Positions 1 through 9,748 of a DNA stretch of 64,000 bases are shown here, in pieces (the first letter of the stretch is position 1; each line of letters starts with the position of its first letter). The DNA comes from B30-G6 sp963701385. GTDB lineage: Bacteria; Desulfobacterota; Desulfobacteria; Desulfobacterales; B30-G6. The position numbers were made by a program, and so were the translations under genes. Location of the stretch: the NCBI GenBank assembly GCA_963701385.1, contig CAVOZW010000005.1, positions 1 through 64,000 of the forward strand. Reading direction: 5' to 3'. The notes below the pieces were generated by a model. That model worked only from the letters and a program-made list of their open reading frames with translations. It had not been told where the DNA came from and ran no database searches.

Positions 1-180
1 AGTCGGTTGCTTTTTAGGTGCTCTGGACCTACCCTTGTACCAATCCGGGTTACCGGTTTGATAACTTTTCAGTCACCTGAAGAACAAGTTTTTTGAACGG
101 TTAAGCTCCGAATATATGGATTTTGGTGTTTCTCCTTTCAGGTAAAGATTGATAGCTTTTATACGAAGATCTTGTTCCAT
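1..180 (-). pseudogene. Transposase N-terminal fragment with in-frame stop, cut by window edge
   Basis: Reading the minus strand from the ATG at 180-178 gives a 35-residue helix-turn-helix-like start (MEQDLRIKAINLYLKGETPK...), then TGA at 75-73, then 24 more open codons in the same frame to the window edge (LKSYQTGNPDWYKGRSRAPK...). The two halves join naturally if the TGA is read as a sense codon such as TGG, so this looks like one point mutation. A GGAGG ribosome site lies 7 bases before the ATG. The residues and the repeats upstream resemble HTH transposases of the IS481/ISNCY kind, from memory. The rest of the element lies outside the window. Confidence 0.55.
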
Positions 181-236
181 CTTATACCCTCCGTTTGAAG
201 TAAAACAAAAGTATCAGATACAAATTAAAACGAATA

Positions 237-316
237 GGGTCACCGATGTCTTGGCACAAATTGACCCTTAAGGTCATCGATGTCCTGACACTTCGGGGTC
301 ATAGATGTCTTGGAAC
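237..316. repeat. Three 21-base imperfect direct repeats, likely transposon end
   Basis: Units at 237-257, 271-291 and 296-316 share the core GGTCA-NN-GATGTC-NTG. They sit just upstream of the transposase fragment and read toward it. Repeated terminal motifs of this kind bind the transposase at the ends of IS481-like elements. The outer edge of the element would then be near 316-320. Confidence 0.5.
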
Positions 317-319
317 TCA

Positions 320-463
320 TCAGTTACTGTCTATTTTACTCCGTCCGCTGATACCTATTGCGACTCCTGTTAAAAGGACGATCAATCCCCAAAAGTTTAC
401 TTTCAATAAAATTAATCCTAATCCGAGTAGAGATGTCACAGTACCAATTATTAGTAGCTTCAT
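320..463 (-). CDS. Small two-helix membrane protein, candidate RHS immunity partner
   Basis: This is a 47-residue ORF (MKLLIIGTVTSLLGLGLILL...), with ATG at 463-461 and TGA at 322-320. It begins 21 bases after the RHS stop codon, on the same strand. AGGAAA lies about 11 bases before the ATG. Nearly the whole protein is hydrophobic: two predicted membrane segments, roughly residues 3-20 and 24-38, then a short polar tail. No family is recognised. Genes directly after RHS genes often encode immunity proteins, which is the only basis for the suggested role. The stop codon touches the end of the IS repeats, so the original gene may have been longer and been cut by the insertion. Confidence 0.4.
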   Translation of the reverse strand: MKLLIIGTVTSLLGLGLILLKVNFWGLIVLLTGVAIGISGRSKIDSN

Positions 464-484
464 ATCAAATTGTTTTCCTAATAA

Positions 485-3400
485 TTATTCACAAGGTTTA
501 TTTACTTCCGCTCCATCTCTTAACATGTTTAGTAGTTGGTCAGTAAAAAGATCATAAGGTTTATTAATCGGAAGAATCATTTTGAGCGATTCGTAAAGAG
601 AGTCTAAAATTGGATTGCTGGAATATAGAGAAAGCTCAATTCCAATCGCGCCGGTAGAAATAGCTGTAAAGACTATTGCCGGTATTTGTCCTCCTGGTGA
701 AAGGAAAGAAACCGTAGCTGCGATGCTCGCATATGCAGCCGTATTATGTAAAAAAGGCTGAGCTGACCATAACCCTGTTGGGTCACCTAAGGTTACGGGA
801 TCATTCAAGCAATATCCATAAAGATCGGTATCACCGCCCTCGAAAAAAATTGGATCTTTGGCGGTCCATCTGCCGGTATCTGGGTCATAGTCTCGATAAC
901 CGAATTTTACGAGGTTTGTATCTCTGTCGTGCAGACCGCCGGCAAAGCCGAATGGAACTTGAAATGTTGAATCCGAATCGCTGACGATGTATCCAAACGA
1001 ATCGTAGCTAATTTTTTTTATCACATTTCCGGAACCATCTGCAACAGCCCTCATAGAACCCACCTGATCATATGTAAGATAATATCTGATACCGGCTTTT
1101 GTCATGGCAATAGGCATCCTGCCATCGGCATATTCGAATCGCATGAGCAGGTTGTCATTGCCGTCATAGATCGCCAACAGTCTGGTCAATCCTTGCCAAA
1201 GGTATTTCTCAGTAATAATGCCATTTATCTTTTTGGCAATTCTTCTGCCTGAGGGATCATGCACATATTCAATCAGTGTGCTGTCGGGCATGGTTACGCT
1301 TAACAATTCACCACGGGAAGAATAGTTGTATTGGGTTATATCTGTTCCATCGGTTTTTCTGGTGAGAAACCCATCCAGGTCATATTGGTAAGTAGTATTG
1401 CCGGCGGTCAGAAGATGATCCTCATCTGAATAGCTAAAGTTTCTGCCTGAGAATCCCCTTAAGCTATTCATTTCATATAAGCGGGAGCCGTTGGTGTTGT
1501 ACTGATATTCTGCCACCAGAACACTGTCTTTGATTACGGTCAAAAGTCTTCCCATGGCATCGTAGGTGTATTCATAATCGGATGATGTGCCTGCCACGGA
1601 TTCTATCTTTTGGGTGATTCTGCCATTATTGTCCCTGTCAAGGTTCCATGAGCAGATGGCAAAACTATCAACCGTCAAACTCTCTGAATTTGCCTCACCA
1701 AACCCATTGAAGGTCCGATGAAGATTCAGTGTGGGACTGCTCACCGATTCGGGTAGACCATTGTCCACATTTCGGGTAATGGTGAAATTTCCGGCACCTG
1801 TCAGAAGTCCATCGTTATCATATGTATATTCGGTTGTCTCTCCGGCATAGGTTAAGGCCGTTACAAAGAAATCATCATTGTAGTCGTAGTATAGGGATTG
1901 ATTCAGTATACCACTAATGCTTTCAGATGTTAATAACTTCCCATCATATTCATAGGTAATGCTGTCTGTTCCATTTGCAATCGATGTCAGCTTGTCTCCG
2001 CAAACATAGGTGTAGGCAATATTTCCTTCAGGTGTTTGAGTTTGCAACAGCCTCGTTGCATCATAGCTATTCATGATCTGGTTTCCTGAAGGAAAGTTAA
2101 TTTGGGTCAACTGCCTGTCTCTGTCATACTCAAAACGATATCCGCCGCTCAGGGGTGTCTGAAAGACATCATATAAATTTACTTTATTGTACCCGAACCC
2201 ATGAATTATGGCGTTTGGATTTGTAAGCATAGTTACATTGCCGTTTCCATCGTATGAAAACCAGACCGATGAACTGTCCGATCTGTCAATCCGTGTGACA
2301 CGTCCGACGTCATCGTATGCATAGCTTGTGGTATGGTTTTCCGCGTCTGTAATGGATTCAAGAAAGCCATTGGGAGTATAACGATAGTCGATTTCTCTGC
2401 TTCCTGAAACGATAGAGACCAGCCGCCCCCTGTCATCATAGTCGAAGGTTGTCTCCTGGAGGCCCGGGATTGATAGGCTGCTGATTAATTGTTCCCCAGG
2501 GTCATACCCGATTACAGCTGTTCTTCCCTCTGGGGATTCAACTGATTTTATTGATTCCAGATCGTCTTCGAAGGTCGTTACATTACCGTTCACATCCATT
2601 GTTTCAGTAATGGATAGAACACCATCCGAGTTATAATCTGGGTGATATATTTTCTCCCTTGTGGTGATTTTTTCCAAACCAGAGGGTGTTGTTTCTGTCA
2701 TTTCTCTGATAAATTCATACCGGTACTCAGGATCGAGATCTTTTTGGAAAGATAGTGTCATGCCACAAGACAGAGATTTGGTTACACGAAGGCCATCATC
2801 CGAGCGACTGAAAAAGGTTTCTGCTCCCGTAGGCTTGGTAATTGTGGACGCATAGGCACCGGTTGATTCAGTAACATCTCGATATGATGTGATATTGCCT
2901 TCAGCAGTAGTAACCTGGACGAGACTATCACCATTGGCATATCGGTCCTTGGTGTAAGTCCAATTGCCCCCTTCTTCGTCGGTTACAAGGACAAGTCTTC
3001 CATTTGCGTCGAACTGATGCTCAAACCGGTTTCCTTCTGGCTCGATTTTGCTTGTCATCAGGCCTTCAGGGTCATACTCGAAATCATAGGAAGTTCCATC
3101 CGAATAAGTAATTCGAGTCAGGTAATTGTTTTCGTCTATCTCAAAAGTTGTTGTCAAGCCATCGGGAGACGTAATGGACAAAGGAACACCATTTTCATCT
3201 CTTGAAATAACTGTTTCATTGCCAAACCGGTCAAAAATGGAAACCAAGCGGCCGTTTTCATCATGTCCGAATGCCTGCTGTGTATTCCCCGTATGCAAAT
3301 CAACAGTTTTTGTATGAAGACCTGCGGTGGAAATAGCATGGCCTTGAAGCGTTTCCTCTGAAAAAGCATTTCCACCAGTCAGTATTGTATCTGTAAATGA

Positions 3401-6400
3401 AGAAGGAAAAGAGACCTTTTTAACCAGATGGTTGGCATTGTCGGCAATATAAATTTTTCCGTCATCATCGACCGCAATTCCCATCGGGTGTCTTAACTTA
3501 GCTAAGGTTGCAGGACCTGTTGCCGTGTCCATATCATATATCCCTGATCCGGCGACAGTTGTGATGATCCCGCTGGTATTAACCATTCTGATACGGGAAT
3601 TATTATCATCTGCTATGTATATATTCCCGATGTTATCCACAGCGACATCCAAGGGAGAAAAAAGTTGCGCTTCGGTCGCCGGGCCGCCATCTCCGCTCCA
3701 CCCTCGACGACTTGTTCCGGCAAAAGTTGTGATGATACCGCTTGTGTCGACTCGCCTGATAACATGGTGCCCATAGGTTGTAAAATCAGTAAAGTAGATA
3801 TTTCCGATTTGATCAACAGCAACTCCGTCAGGGCGGGTGATCTGTGCATTGATGGCCAATCCGCCATCACCATCGTAACCTGTTCCATTACCTCCGGCAA
3901 ATGTCGTAATCATACCGTTGGGATCGATTTTTCGGATACAATCATTGGCGTTATCTGCAAAATATATATTTCCGATGTCATCAACAGCAATGCCTTTGGG
4001 CAAATTCAACAGTGCCTGGCTTGCCGGTCCGCCATCACCGCTATAGCCTCTTGACCCGGGTATACCTGCAATCGTATTGATGATGCCATTGGCATCGATT
4101 TTTCGAATACAGGCATTGCCAATATCTGAAAAATAAATATTTTCGTTACTATCAACCGTAATTCCTCCGCAGCCTTCAATTCGTGCTTCGACTGCCGGTC
4201 CGCCATCACCGCTAAAACCCCATCCTTGGTAGAGACCGGTAAGGTTATTGATGACACCATTTGCATCTATTTTGTAAATCACACCATAGAAATCTAGTGC
4301 TACATAAACATTCCCTTCGGTGTCGACCGCCAGCTTATTTGGAAATCCTAACGGATAAAGGAAACCGGTACCGGCAAATTTTTCAATCGTACGTATATTG
4401 TTGAATACTGCCGTGCCGTCTCCTTTATGTAAAGTAGAAGTTTCCTGCAGATTCATACGATGGTAACTGGATATAGTCCATCCTTCTGCAAAATCCTTTG
4501 TGCCTTTGCTCCCGGATGGGTGAATCATGAGATCATTGTTTTTTGTCAAAATAATTTCCTGGCGGGCAGGGACTGTTGTGGCAGAAACGCCTGGTTGACC
4601 GAATGCCTGATCAAAATCACCTGCAGAATAATATGTGGCATCATAAACAAAACCGACGCTCGTATGTGCCGGAATAGGCGTTTGAATGGATCTACCCAGG
4701 TAGTCCAAACCGTCCCAATAGAATTCCGCCATCTGATCAGGTTCCGGCGGCAGCTCTTGTTTTAAGATTCTACCGGCAATGGTAAGGGTTACATCGATTC
4801 GTTTGAGAACGTCTGGAATCGTTTCTCCACTAGCTGGAATAGTTATTACGGTGTTGTAGCCTTCTACCCGACTGCTCGCATAATGCAGCGTCATATCGGT
4901 CCCAGGGATGGGGATATCCTCGTGAACAATACGCCCGCGCTCTTCGACGAAGGAAGCCGTATACGAACCATAACAAGCATCGTTGTTCGCCAAGTCCTGG
5001 TCCGATTCCGGGCTAAAAAGTGAATTTGGTAGCGTTGCTGTCGAAGGTGTTCCGACCGGGAAGTTTTTATCAGCAGTAGAAAAATGGGTGAATTCCGTTC
5101 TCCAAAAAGTGGACGCTGGTGAATATTTTTGATTGTCTTCAAGACCTACAACTTCATCTGCATAAACCCCGTCTTCATCGAGGTCATCAGGCTGGTCATC
5201 CCCATCTGCATCCAGCGCATCCACAATACCGTTCGCATCTGTATCCAAAAGTTTAACCACTACGCCATTGTCAGATGGAACCCAGACACCCTGATTCTTA
5301 TCATAATAGCCGACTGGAACTATTTCACCTACCTCGAACCCCAAAAAATTATCCACCCAGGTAACAACCGGTTTCTCGAATTGTATATTTTTCACACCAT
5401 CCACAGAAAGCTCGATACAATAGGTAAAGGCTGATGACGGAGGCAGCTTTGCCGGCATAGATTCGGGTGTTGTATACTCAGTGGTTCGCGTGGTGATGGT
5501 GGTAAGTTCTCTTACAACATTTCCGACCAAATCCATTTCGTAGGCAGCGTTGTCTCCTGTGAAGACCGTGGTGCAGGATCGACTTCCAAAGGCATCGGTC
5601 ACTTGGGTGCTTTGATGGGCAACGACTGTCGACGGGTTGTCGTCAAACGTAATGGTCGTGGAGAGCGGGTCAGATTCGATCATTGCAATGGTTTCAGAAA
5701 TCACAATGTCGTTATGACCTGTATTTACCTTTCTTTGACCCGAAAGATAATTCTCTTTTTGATAGACAATTGTCAAAACATCACCGCCTTCGGCGGGGAT
5801 AGAAAATCGCCCCGTTTCATCTGTTGCGGCCGTACCATACTCAGGATGATTGAGAATCTCCGTAGTTACATCTGCCAATGGGGTGCCGGCAATATCGGTG
5901 ACTAGCCCGGTTACAACAATAAACCTGTCCATATCATAGGACACCAGGCTGGCGTCCTGCGGGACAAGATCCTCATACTGTTTCCCAAAAGATCCCTCGG
6001 GTTGGGGTTCAGGGAGGTGCCCATGCACCTTGACGACGGCTGATAAAAAGATCGGTCCGTCCGCGTTTGTTGCCGATAAAGAATAGGTGGTTGTATACGC
6101 TGGCGTGACAACACGGCTGCCGCTGGGTAATTCTTCGCTCACGATAGCGCTGTCTTTTATAAAAACAGTATCATAACCTTCCGCAGACCAGGTCAGGGTT
6201 AAAGACTCACCATATTCTATCTCAGTCTCAGATACGACCAAACCGATCTGGGGGATATTAATCACCGCTAGGGTTTCCTGTACTGATATGCTCCCGCCGG
6301 GACCTGTGGCAATAAGGGTATAGGTGGTTGTTTCTGTGGGAGAAATAGATAAAGATCCATTTACGGGCACCATTCCAATACCCTGGTTTATTTCTACGCT

Positions 6401-7111
6401 TTCTGCATGAGTCGTTGTCCACGAAAGCATGGCCGATTCAGTTTGAAGAATTGAATCAGGATTCACAGAGAGTTCGACAGACGGCAAATGTAAAACTGTT
6501 ACGAGAACATCTTTGGTGATTGTGCCTCCTGAACCTGTTGCGGTGATCGTATATACCGTTGATTCTTTTGGTGCCACCACCATGGATCCATTCATATCAA
6601 CACTGCCAATATCAGGTTCAATCACACAGGAATCAGCGTATTCGGAAGACCAGGCAAGTATGGTAGATTCACCCTGAAGAATTGCTTGAGGGTCTGCATC
6701 AATTTCAATCGTTGGTGGAATCGGATTGTAAACATTACTAATCGTGATATTGATTGATGCTCCGCGAGAACCCTCAAGAAAAACGGACAGATAATTTAAA
6801 GATTTCAAGGTAACATCTTTATATAATACAATGTCATCTTCAGCGAAAAAATGTCTTATGGAAATGAAATGACCATTAAAAAAGACAAACCCAGCGTTGA
6901 TGGTATCTTGAGGCGTGTTTTTTGAAATCGTTATATAGCCATCACCTGGATTTTCTGCTGAAAACGAATACCGAGAAAGATGTAAATGCCAACGACCTAT
7001 TTCGAGGTCTTTAGGCCCAAAAACGGTTTGTTCAGCTGTTTTTGCTACCGGAGCGATGATGGAAAAAAACAGAAAAATTAAGAAAGAAATTTCTACAATT
7101 CTTTTTATCAT
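485..7111 (-). CDS. Giant secreted RHS/YD-repeat protein with Ig-like and NHL modules
   Basis: 2208 residues with an N-terminal signal peptide (about 1-26) and AAGGAGG before the ATG. Domains in order: a short unrecognised region; three Ig-like repeats near 130-370, each ending in a TYT-ATG-type strand; a carboxypeptidase-regulatory-like fold near 397-460; an Asp-rich calcium-type stretch near 617-654 (DTDANG, DADGDD, DLDEDG); five or so NHL repeats near 930-1220 (SGDGGPA, then GIAVD-GNIYFAD); many YD repeats from about 1270; and the RHS core ending in YDPDTGRW, DPIFFEGG and DPTGLW. The last ~93 residues are a unique tip with a hydrophobic centre. RHS proteins are large cell-surface shells, often carrying a C-terminal toxin. 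Whether this tip is toxic is not known. Confidence 0.9.
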   Translation of the reverse strand: MIKRIVEISFLIFLFFSIIAPVAKTAEQTVFGPKDLEIGRWHLHLSRYSFSAENPGDGYITISKNTPQDTINAGFVFFNGHFISIRHFFAEDDIVLYKDVTLKSLNYLSVFLEGSRGASINITISNVYNPIPPTIEIDADPQAILQGESTILAWSSEYADSCVIEPDIGSVDMNGSMVVAPKESTVYTITATGSGGTITKDVLVTVLHLPSVELSVNPDSILQTESAMLSWTTTHAESVEINQGIGMVPVNGSLSISPTETTTYTLIATGPGGSISVQETLAVINIPQIGLVVSETEIEYGESLTLTWSAEGYDTVFIKDSAIVSEELPSGSRVVTPAYTTTYSLSATNADGPIFLSAVVKVHGHLPEPQPEGSFGKQYEDLVPQDASLVSYDMDRFIVVTGLVTDIAGTPLADVTTEILNHPEYGTAATDETGRFSIPAEGGDVLTIVYQKENYLSGQRKVNTGHNDIVISETIAMIESDPLSTTITFDDNPSTVVAHQSTQVTDAFGSRSCTTVFTGDNAAYEMDLVGNVVRELTTITTRTTEYTTPESMPAKLPPSSAFTYCIELSVDGVKNIQFEKPVVTWVDNFLGFEVGEIVPVGYYDKNQGVWVPSDNGVVVKLLDTDANGIVDALDADGDDQPDDLDEDGVYADEVVGLEDNQKYSPASTFWRTEFTHFSTADKNFPVGTPSTATLPNSLFSPESDQDLANNDACYGSYTASFVEERGRIVHEDIPIPGTDMTLHYASSRVEGYNTVITIPASGETIPDVLKRIDVTLTIAGRILKQELPPEPDQMAEFYWDGLDYLGRSIQTPIPAHTSVGFVYDATYYSAGDFDQAFGQPGVSATTVPARQEIILTKNNDLMIHPSGSKGTKDFAEGWTISSYHRMNLQETSTLHKGDGTAVFNNIRTIEKFAGTGFLYPLGFPNKLAVDTEGNVYVALDFYGVIYKIDANGVINNLTGLYQGWGFSGDGGPAVEARIEGCGGITVDSNENIYFSDIGNACIRKIDANGIINTIAGIPGSRGYSGDGGPASQALLNLPKGIAVDDIGNIYFADNANDCIRKIDPNGMITTFAGGNGTGYDGDGGLAINAQITRPDGVAVDQIGNIYFTDFTTYGHHVIRRVDTSGIITTFAGTSRRGWSGDGGPATEAQLFSPLDVAVDNIGNIYIADDNNSRIRMVNTSGIITTVAGSGIYDMDTATGPATLAKLRHPMGIAVDDDGKIYIADNANHLVKKVSFPSSFTDTILTGGNAFSEETLQGHAISTAGLHTKTVDLHTGNTQQAFGHDENGRLVSIFDRFGNETVISRDENGVPLSITSPDGLTTTFEIDENNYLTRITYSDGTSYDFEYDPEGLMTSKIEPEGNRFEHQFDANGRLVLVTDEEGGNWTYTKDRYANGDSLVQVTTAEGNITSYRDVTESTGAYASTITKPTGAETFFSRSDDGLRVTKSLSCGMTLSFQKDLDPEYRYEFIREMTETTPSGLEKITTREKIYHPDYNSDGVLSITETMDVNGNVTTFEDDLESIKSVESPEGRTAVIGYDPGEQLISSLSIPGLQETTFDYDDRGRLVSIVSGSREIDYRYTPNGFLESITDAENHTTSYAYDDVGRVTRIDRSDSSSVWFSYDGNGNVTMLTNPNAIIHGFGYNKVNLYDVFQTPLSGGYRFEYDRDRQLTQINFPSGNQIMNSYDATRLLQTQTPEGNIAYTYVCGDKLTSIANGTDSITYEYDGKLLTSESISGILNQSLYYDYNDDFFVTALTYAGETTEYTYDNDGLLTGAGNFTITRNVDNGLPESVSSPTLNLHRTFNGFGEANSESLTVDSFAICSWNLDRDNNGRITQKIESVAGTSSDYEYTYDAMGRLLTVIKDSVLVAEYQYNTNGSRLYEMNSLRGFSGRNFSYSDEDHLLTAGNTTYQYDLDGFLTRKTDGTDITQYNYSSRGELLSVTMPDSTLIEYVHDPSGRRIAKKINGIITEKYLWQGLTRLLAIYDGNDNLLMRFEYADGRMPIAMTKAGIRYYLTYDQVGSMRAVADGSGNVIKKISYDSFGYIVSDSDSTFQVPFGFAGGLHDRDTNLVKFGYRDYDPDTGRWTAKDPIFFEGGDTDLYGYCLNDPVTLGDPTGLWSAQPFLHNTAAYASIAATVSFLSPGGQIPAIVFTAISTGAIGIELSLYSSNPILDSLYESLKMILPINKPYDLFTDQLLNMLRDGAEVNKPCE

Positions 7112-7464
7112 GACAGCCTCCTTATTTTTCAGGCACTCGTTTTATGATTCTTTTGGGGTATGATGACAAAGCATGGAATAAATACAATCCTAGATAAATA
7201 CGCATCTATTACCGATAATAATTAAGTATATTGAATAGTAAAACTTCTTTTATGAGGAAACAATTGTCTTTGAATAAGACTTCAGCTTGACAAGCAGGGG
7301 AATATCATGGAAATTCCAAGCGGATGTGAAACGCAAGCTTGGGCGCTAGCACTAAAGTTTGATGCGGGGTCAGCGAGCGACTCTAAAACAGACAGAGCTT
7401 CATGCGATCGAAGATTTTAAACAGCTCTCTTTGAGATTTTCATAGCTGAAGAGGAGATTTAAAC
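7112..7464. other. Intergenic, divergent between RHS gene and ridA
   Basis: An AT-rich 353-base gap that must hold the promoters of both divergent genes. Apart from the RHS ribosome site (AAGGAGG) and a GAGGAG before ridA, I see no convincing promoter pair, RNA or ORF here. Confidence 0.4.
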
Positions 7465-7845
7465 ATGGCAATTCAACCCATCGAAACTACGAAAGCACCG
7501 GCCGCCATCGGCCCCTATTCACAGGGTATCAGTGCCGGGTCCTGGCATTTTGTGAGCGGACAGTTGGGGATGAATCCGGAGACCGGAGAACTGGTGAGCC
7601 AGGATGTGGCCGGCCAGGCGCAGCAGGCCCTGGAGAACCTGAAGCACATCGTCGAGGCTGCCGGGTGCAGCCTGAACCAGGTGGTGGCCGTGGATGTGTT
7701 TCTGACCGACATGGGAAATTTTCTGGAATTCAACGGCATCTACGAGGCGTTCTTTGCCGGGCACAAGCCTGCCCGGGCCGTGATCGAGGTGAGCGCCCTG
7801 CCCAAGGGCGGATGCGTGGAGATTAAGTGTATCGTCAACGGCTGA
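7465..7845 (+). CDS. ridA: RidA/YjgF enamine/imine deaminase
   Basis: 126 residues, the normal size for the family. The hallmark C-terminal block ARAVIEVSALPKG, with its substrate-binding Arg, is present, as are the IGPYSQG and FVSGQLG motifs. RidA hydrolyses reactive enamine and imine intermediates released by PLP enzymes and amino-acid oxidases, giving the keto acid and ammonia in the cytosol. The position fits: an ornithine-cyclodeaminase-family enzyme and two FAD amino-acid oxidoreductases, all of which can make imines, are encoded within the next 10 kb. GAGGAG precedes the ATG. It appears to be a single-gene unit closed by the hairpin that starts at its stop codon. Confidence 0.95.
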   Translation: MAIQPIETTKAPAAIGPYSQGISAGSWHFVSGQLGMNPETGELVSQDVAGQAQQALENLKHIVEAAGCSLNQVVAVDVFLTDMGNFLEFNGIYEAFFAGHKPARAVIEVSALPKGGCVEIKCIVNG

Positions 7846-7877
7846 TCCGAAAATTTCAGGATGAAATTTTCGGATCA
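7843..7877 (+). terminator. Perfect 16-bp hairpin at ridA stop codon
   Basis: TGATCCGAAAATTTCA, loop GGA, then its exact complement. The 5' arm starts with the ridA stop codon. The trailing T-run is weak (TAGGATTTTA). It lies between convergent genes, so it may serve both strands. Confidence 0.7.
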
Positions 7878-7946
7878 TAGGATTTTACAGGACGGGAACT
7901 ATTAGCCGTAAGCGCCTAAATGCCTGCAGCCTATAGCCTCAATCCC

Positions 7947-8435
7947 TTATCGCTCCGGAACATCAATAAGCTTCATCTCATGACCGGTTATATCCAGAAA
8001 GCGGATAAGGTTTTCACGGGTGATTTCCAGGGTGGCAGTGTTGACCAAAGGATGACACTGAAAGGCTTTTGAGGCCCACAGATCCCGGTCCACGAATACT
8101 TCCACCGCATGGGCCTTGTCGTTGTAAAGCCCGAGTATTGAGACCGCTCCCGGCTCGATACCCAGATGTTTTTTCAGACGATCAGGCGACCCGAAACTGA
8201 TCCGTTTGACTCCCATTCGGTCTTTCAACATTTTCAAATCCACCTGCTTGTGACCGGGAACGACCACCAGAAAATGACGCCTGCCCTTGTCATCTCTCAG
8301 GAAAAGGTTCTTGGTTTTGGCGGCTGCAAGTTCCGGCACGAGCCGGTCGGCTTCTTCCACCGTATAAACCGCCGGATGGTCGTGGCGCGTGTATTCGATC
8401 TGCTTGGCTTCCAGAAATTGATAAAAGGCTTTCAT
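7947..8435 (-). CDS. YbaK/ProX-type aminoacyl-tRNA deacylase (PrdX-like)
   Basis: 162 residues with the single-domain YbaK/EbsC fold: AAAKTKNLFLRD with the conserved lysine near residue 42, GAVSILGLYND, and HPLVNTATLEI near the end. Family members hydrolyse mischarged tRNA in trans, for example Ala-tRNA(Pro), free of the synthetase. Length and motifs fit the PrdX/ProX group better than Cys-tRNA(Pro)-type YbaK, but the exact substrate cannot be told from sequence. It is convergent with ridA and divergent from the next gene, so probably transcribed alone. Confidence 0.85.
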   Translation of the reverse strand: MKAFYQFLEAKQIEYTRHDHPAVYTVEEADRLVPELAAAKTKNLFLRDDKGRRHFLVVVPGHKQVDLKMLKDRMGVKRISFGSPDRLKKHLGIEPGAVSILGLYNDKAHAVEVFVDRDLWASKAFQCHPLVNTATLEITRENLIRFLDITGHEMKLIDVPER

Positions 8436-8670
8436 GAAATTTTCCTTTTAAAGTATTCTATAATGATTTGTTTGCTGCTTATACGTATCTAAACATGATA
8501 TTTCAAGTCTTACCAGCGGTAATATTTATTCTGGCGACCGTTACCAGGAAACGAGTTGCATTTTAATGCGGCCTCCATTAGAAAGAATGCTTGTGTTTAA
8601 AAAGTTTGCACCAACATTGAGCGGGTAAGCTTTTAAGGGTCAATGTTGGTTGAACCATCAAGGGGGAGAC

Positions 8671-9648
8671 ATGCCTTCGAACCGTCTACTCTATCTATCC
8701 CGGCAGGACGTGGCTTCTACCGGCATCACCATGGCGGAAATTATCGATCTGCTGGAAATCGCTTTTCAGGAAAAGGGAAAACATCAAACGGAAATGCCGC
8801 CAAAACCAGGGATTCATCCTGGAGGGGGGGACAATTTTATCCATGCCATGCCGGCGTATATACCGGCAATGGAGGCAGCCGGCATCAAGTGGGTCAGCGG
8901 GTTTCCGGACAACCTCAAACGGGGTGTCCCCTATATCAACGGACTGCTCATCCTGAACGATGTGAAAACAGGCCTGCCCATCTCTGTCATGGACTGTGTC
9001 TGGATCACCGGGATGAGAACCGGTGCCGCAACCGCCCTTTCGGCCCGTTACCTGGCACGAGCTGATTCATCCGTCATCGGTATACTGGGTTGTGGTGTTC
9101 AGGGCAGGACCAATTTCGAGGCGTTGAGCGTGCTGTTTCCCTTGCAATACGTGAAAGCCTTTGATGTCAATAAAGAGGCGGCACGGGTTTTTGAAAAAGA
9201 GATCCATACCCGTTTCGATGTCCAGGTGGAGATTGCCGAGACACCTGAAGCCGCCGTGACCGGCAGTGATATCGTTGTGACGGCCGGTCCGATTCTAAAA
9301 AAACCCCATGCCACTATCCAGGCCGGATGGATGTCGGAAGGTACGTTTGCTTCACTGGTGGATTTTGATTCCTACTGGCATACCCGTGCCATGAAAGAAG
9401 TAGCGAAATTCTGTACGGATGACACCCCTCAGATGCTGCACTACAAAACACTCGGGTATTTTCAGGAGACGCCGTCTATTCACGCTGATCTGGGAGAATT
9501 GGTGACGGGCGAAAAAACTGGACGAGAGACGAGAAGGGAGAAAACCATGACCGCCAATCTGGGTCTCGCCATAGATGACATGGCGGTGGCGCCCTTGATT
9601 CTTCAAAAAGCCAGGGAACAGGGGATCGGCACCTGGCTGACCCTTTGA
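8671..9648 (+). CDS. Ornithine cyclodeaminase / mu-crystallin family (possible pyrroline-2-carboxylate reductase)
   Basis: 325 residues from the ATG at 8671, chosen because AAGGGGGAG lies just before it; a TTG at 8650 is the only upstream alternative. The NAD(P)-binding Rossmann motif GILGCGVQGRTN sits near residue 134, preceded by the family block MRTGAATALSARYLA. Members act as ornithine cyclodeaminase, alanine dehydrogenase or delta1-pyrroline-2-carboxylate / imine reductase. The neighbouring FAD oxidoreductases and amino-acid transporter suggest imino-acid metabolism. The Cys/Thr-type hydroxyproline dehydratase at 60110-61135 would make pyrroline-2-carboxylate, a known substrate of this family. 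The assignment to that reaction is inference. Confidence 0.8.
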   Translation: MPSNRLLYLSRQDVASTGITMAEIIDLLEIAFQEKGKHQTEMPPKPGIHPGGGDNFIHAMPAYIPAMEAAGIKWVSGFPDNLKRGVPYINGLLILNDVKTGLPISVMDCVWITGMRTGAATALSARYLARADSSVIGILGCGVQGRTNFEALSVLFPLQYVKAFDVNKEAARVFEKEIHTRFDVQVEIAETPEAAVTGSDIVVTAGPILKKPHATIQAGWMSEGTFASLVDFDSYWHTRAMKEVAKFCTDDTPQMLHYKTLGYFQETPSIHADLGELVTGEKTGRETRREKTMTANLGLAIDDMAVAPLILQKAREQGIGTWLTL

Positions 9649-9748
9649 TGCCGATAAACCGAAATGACAAATTGCAAGTACCAAATTTCAAATATTTCCA
9701 TGCTTCCCGCCAGGCTTTCATAAGAGCGATGAAAGGACGTCATTATTC

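Noticed and set aside
246..557. Plus-strand ORFs opposite the IS repeats and the RHS 3' end
   Set aside because: They run through the terminal repeats and opposite better-supported minus-strand frames, have no ribosome site and no protein-like composition.
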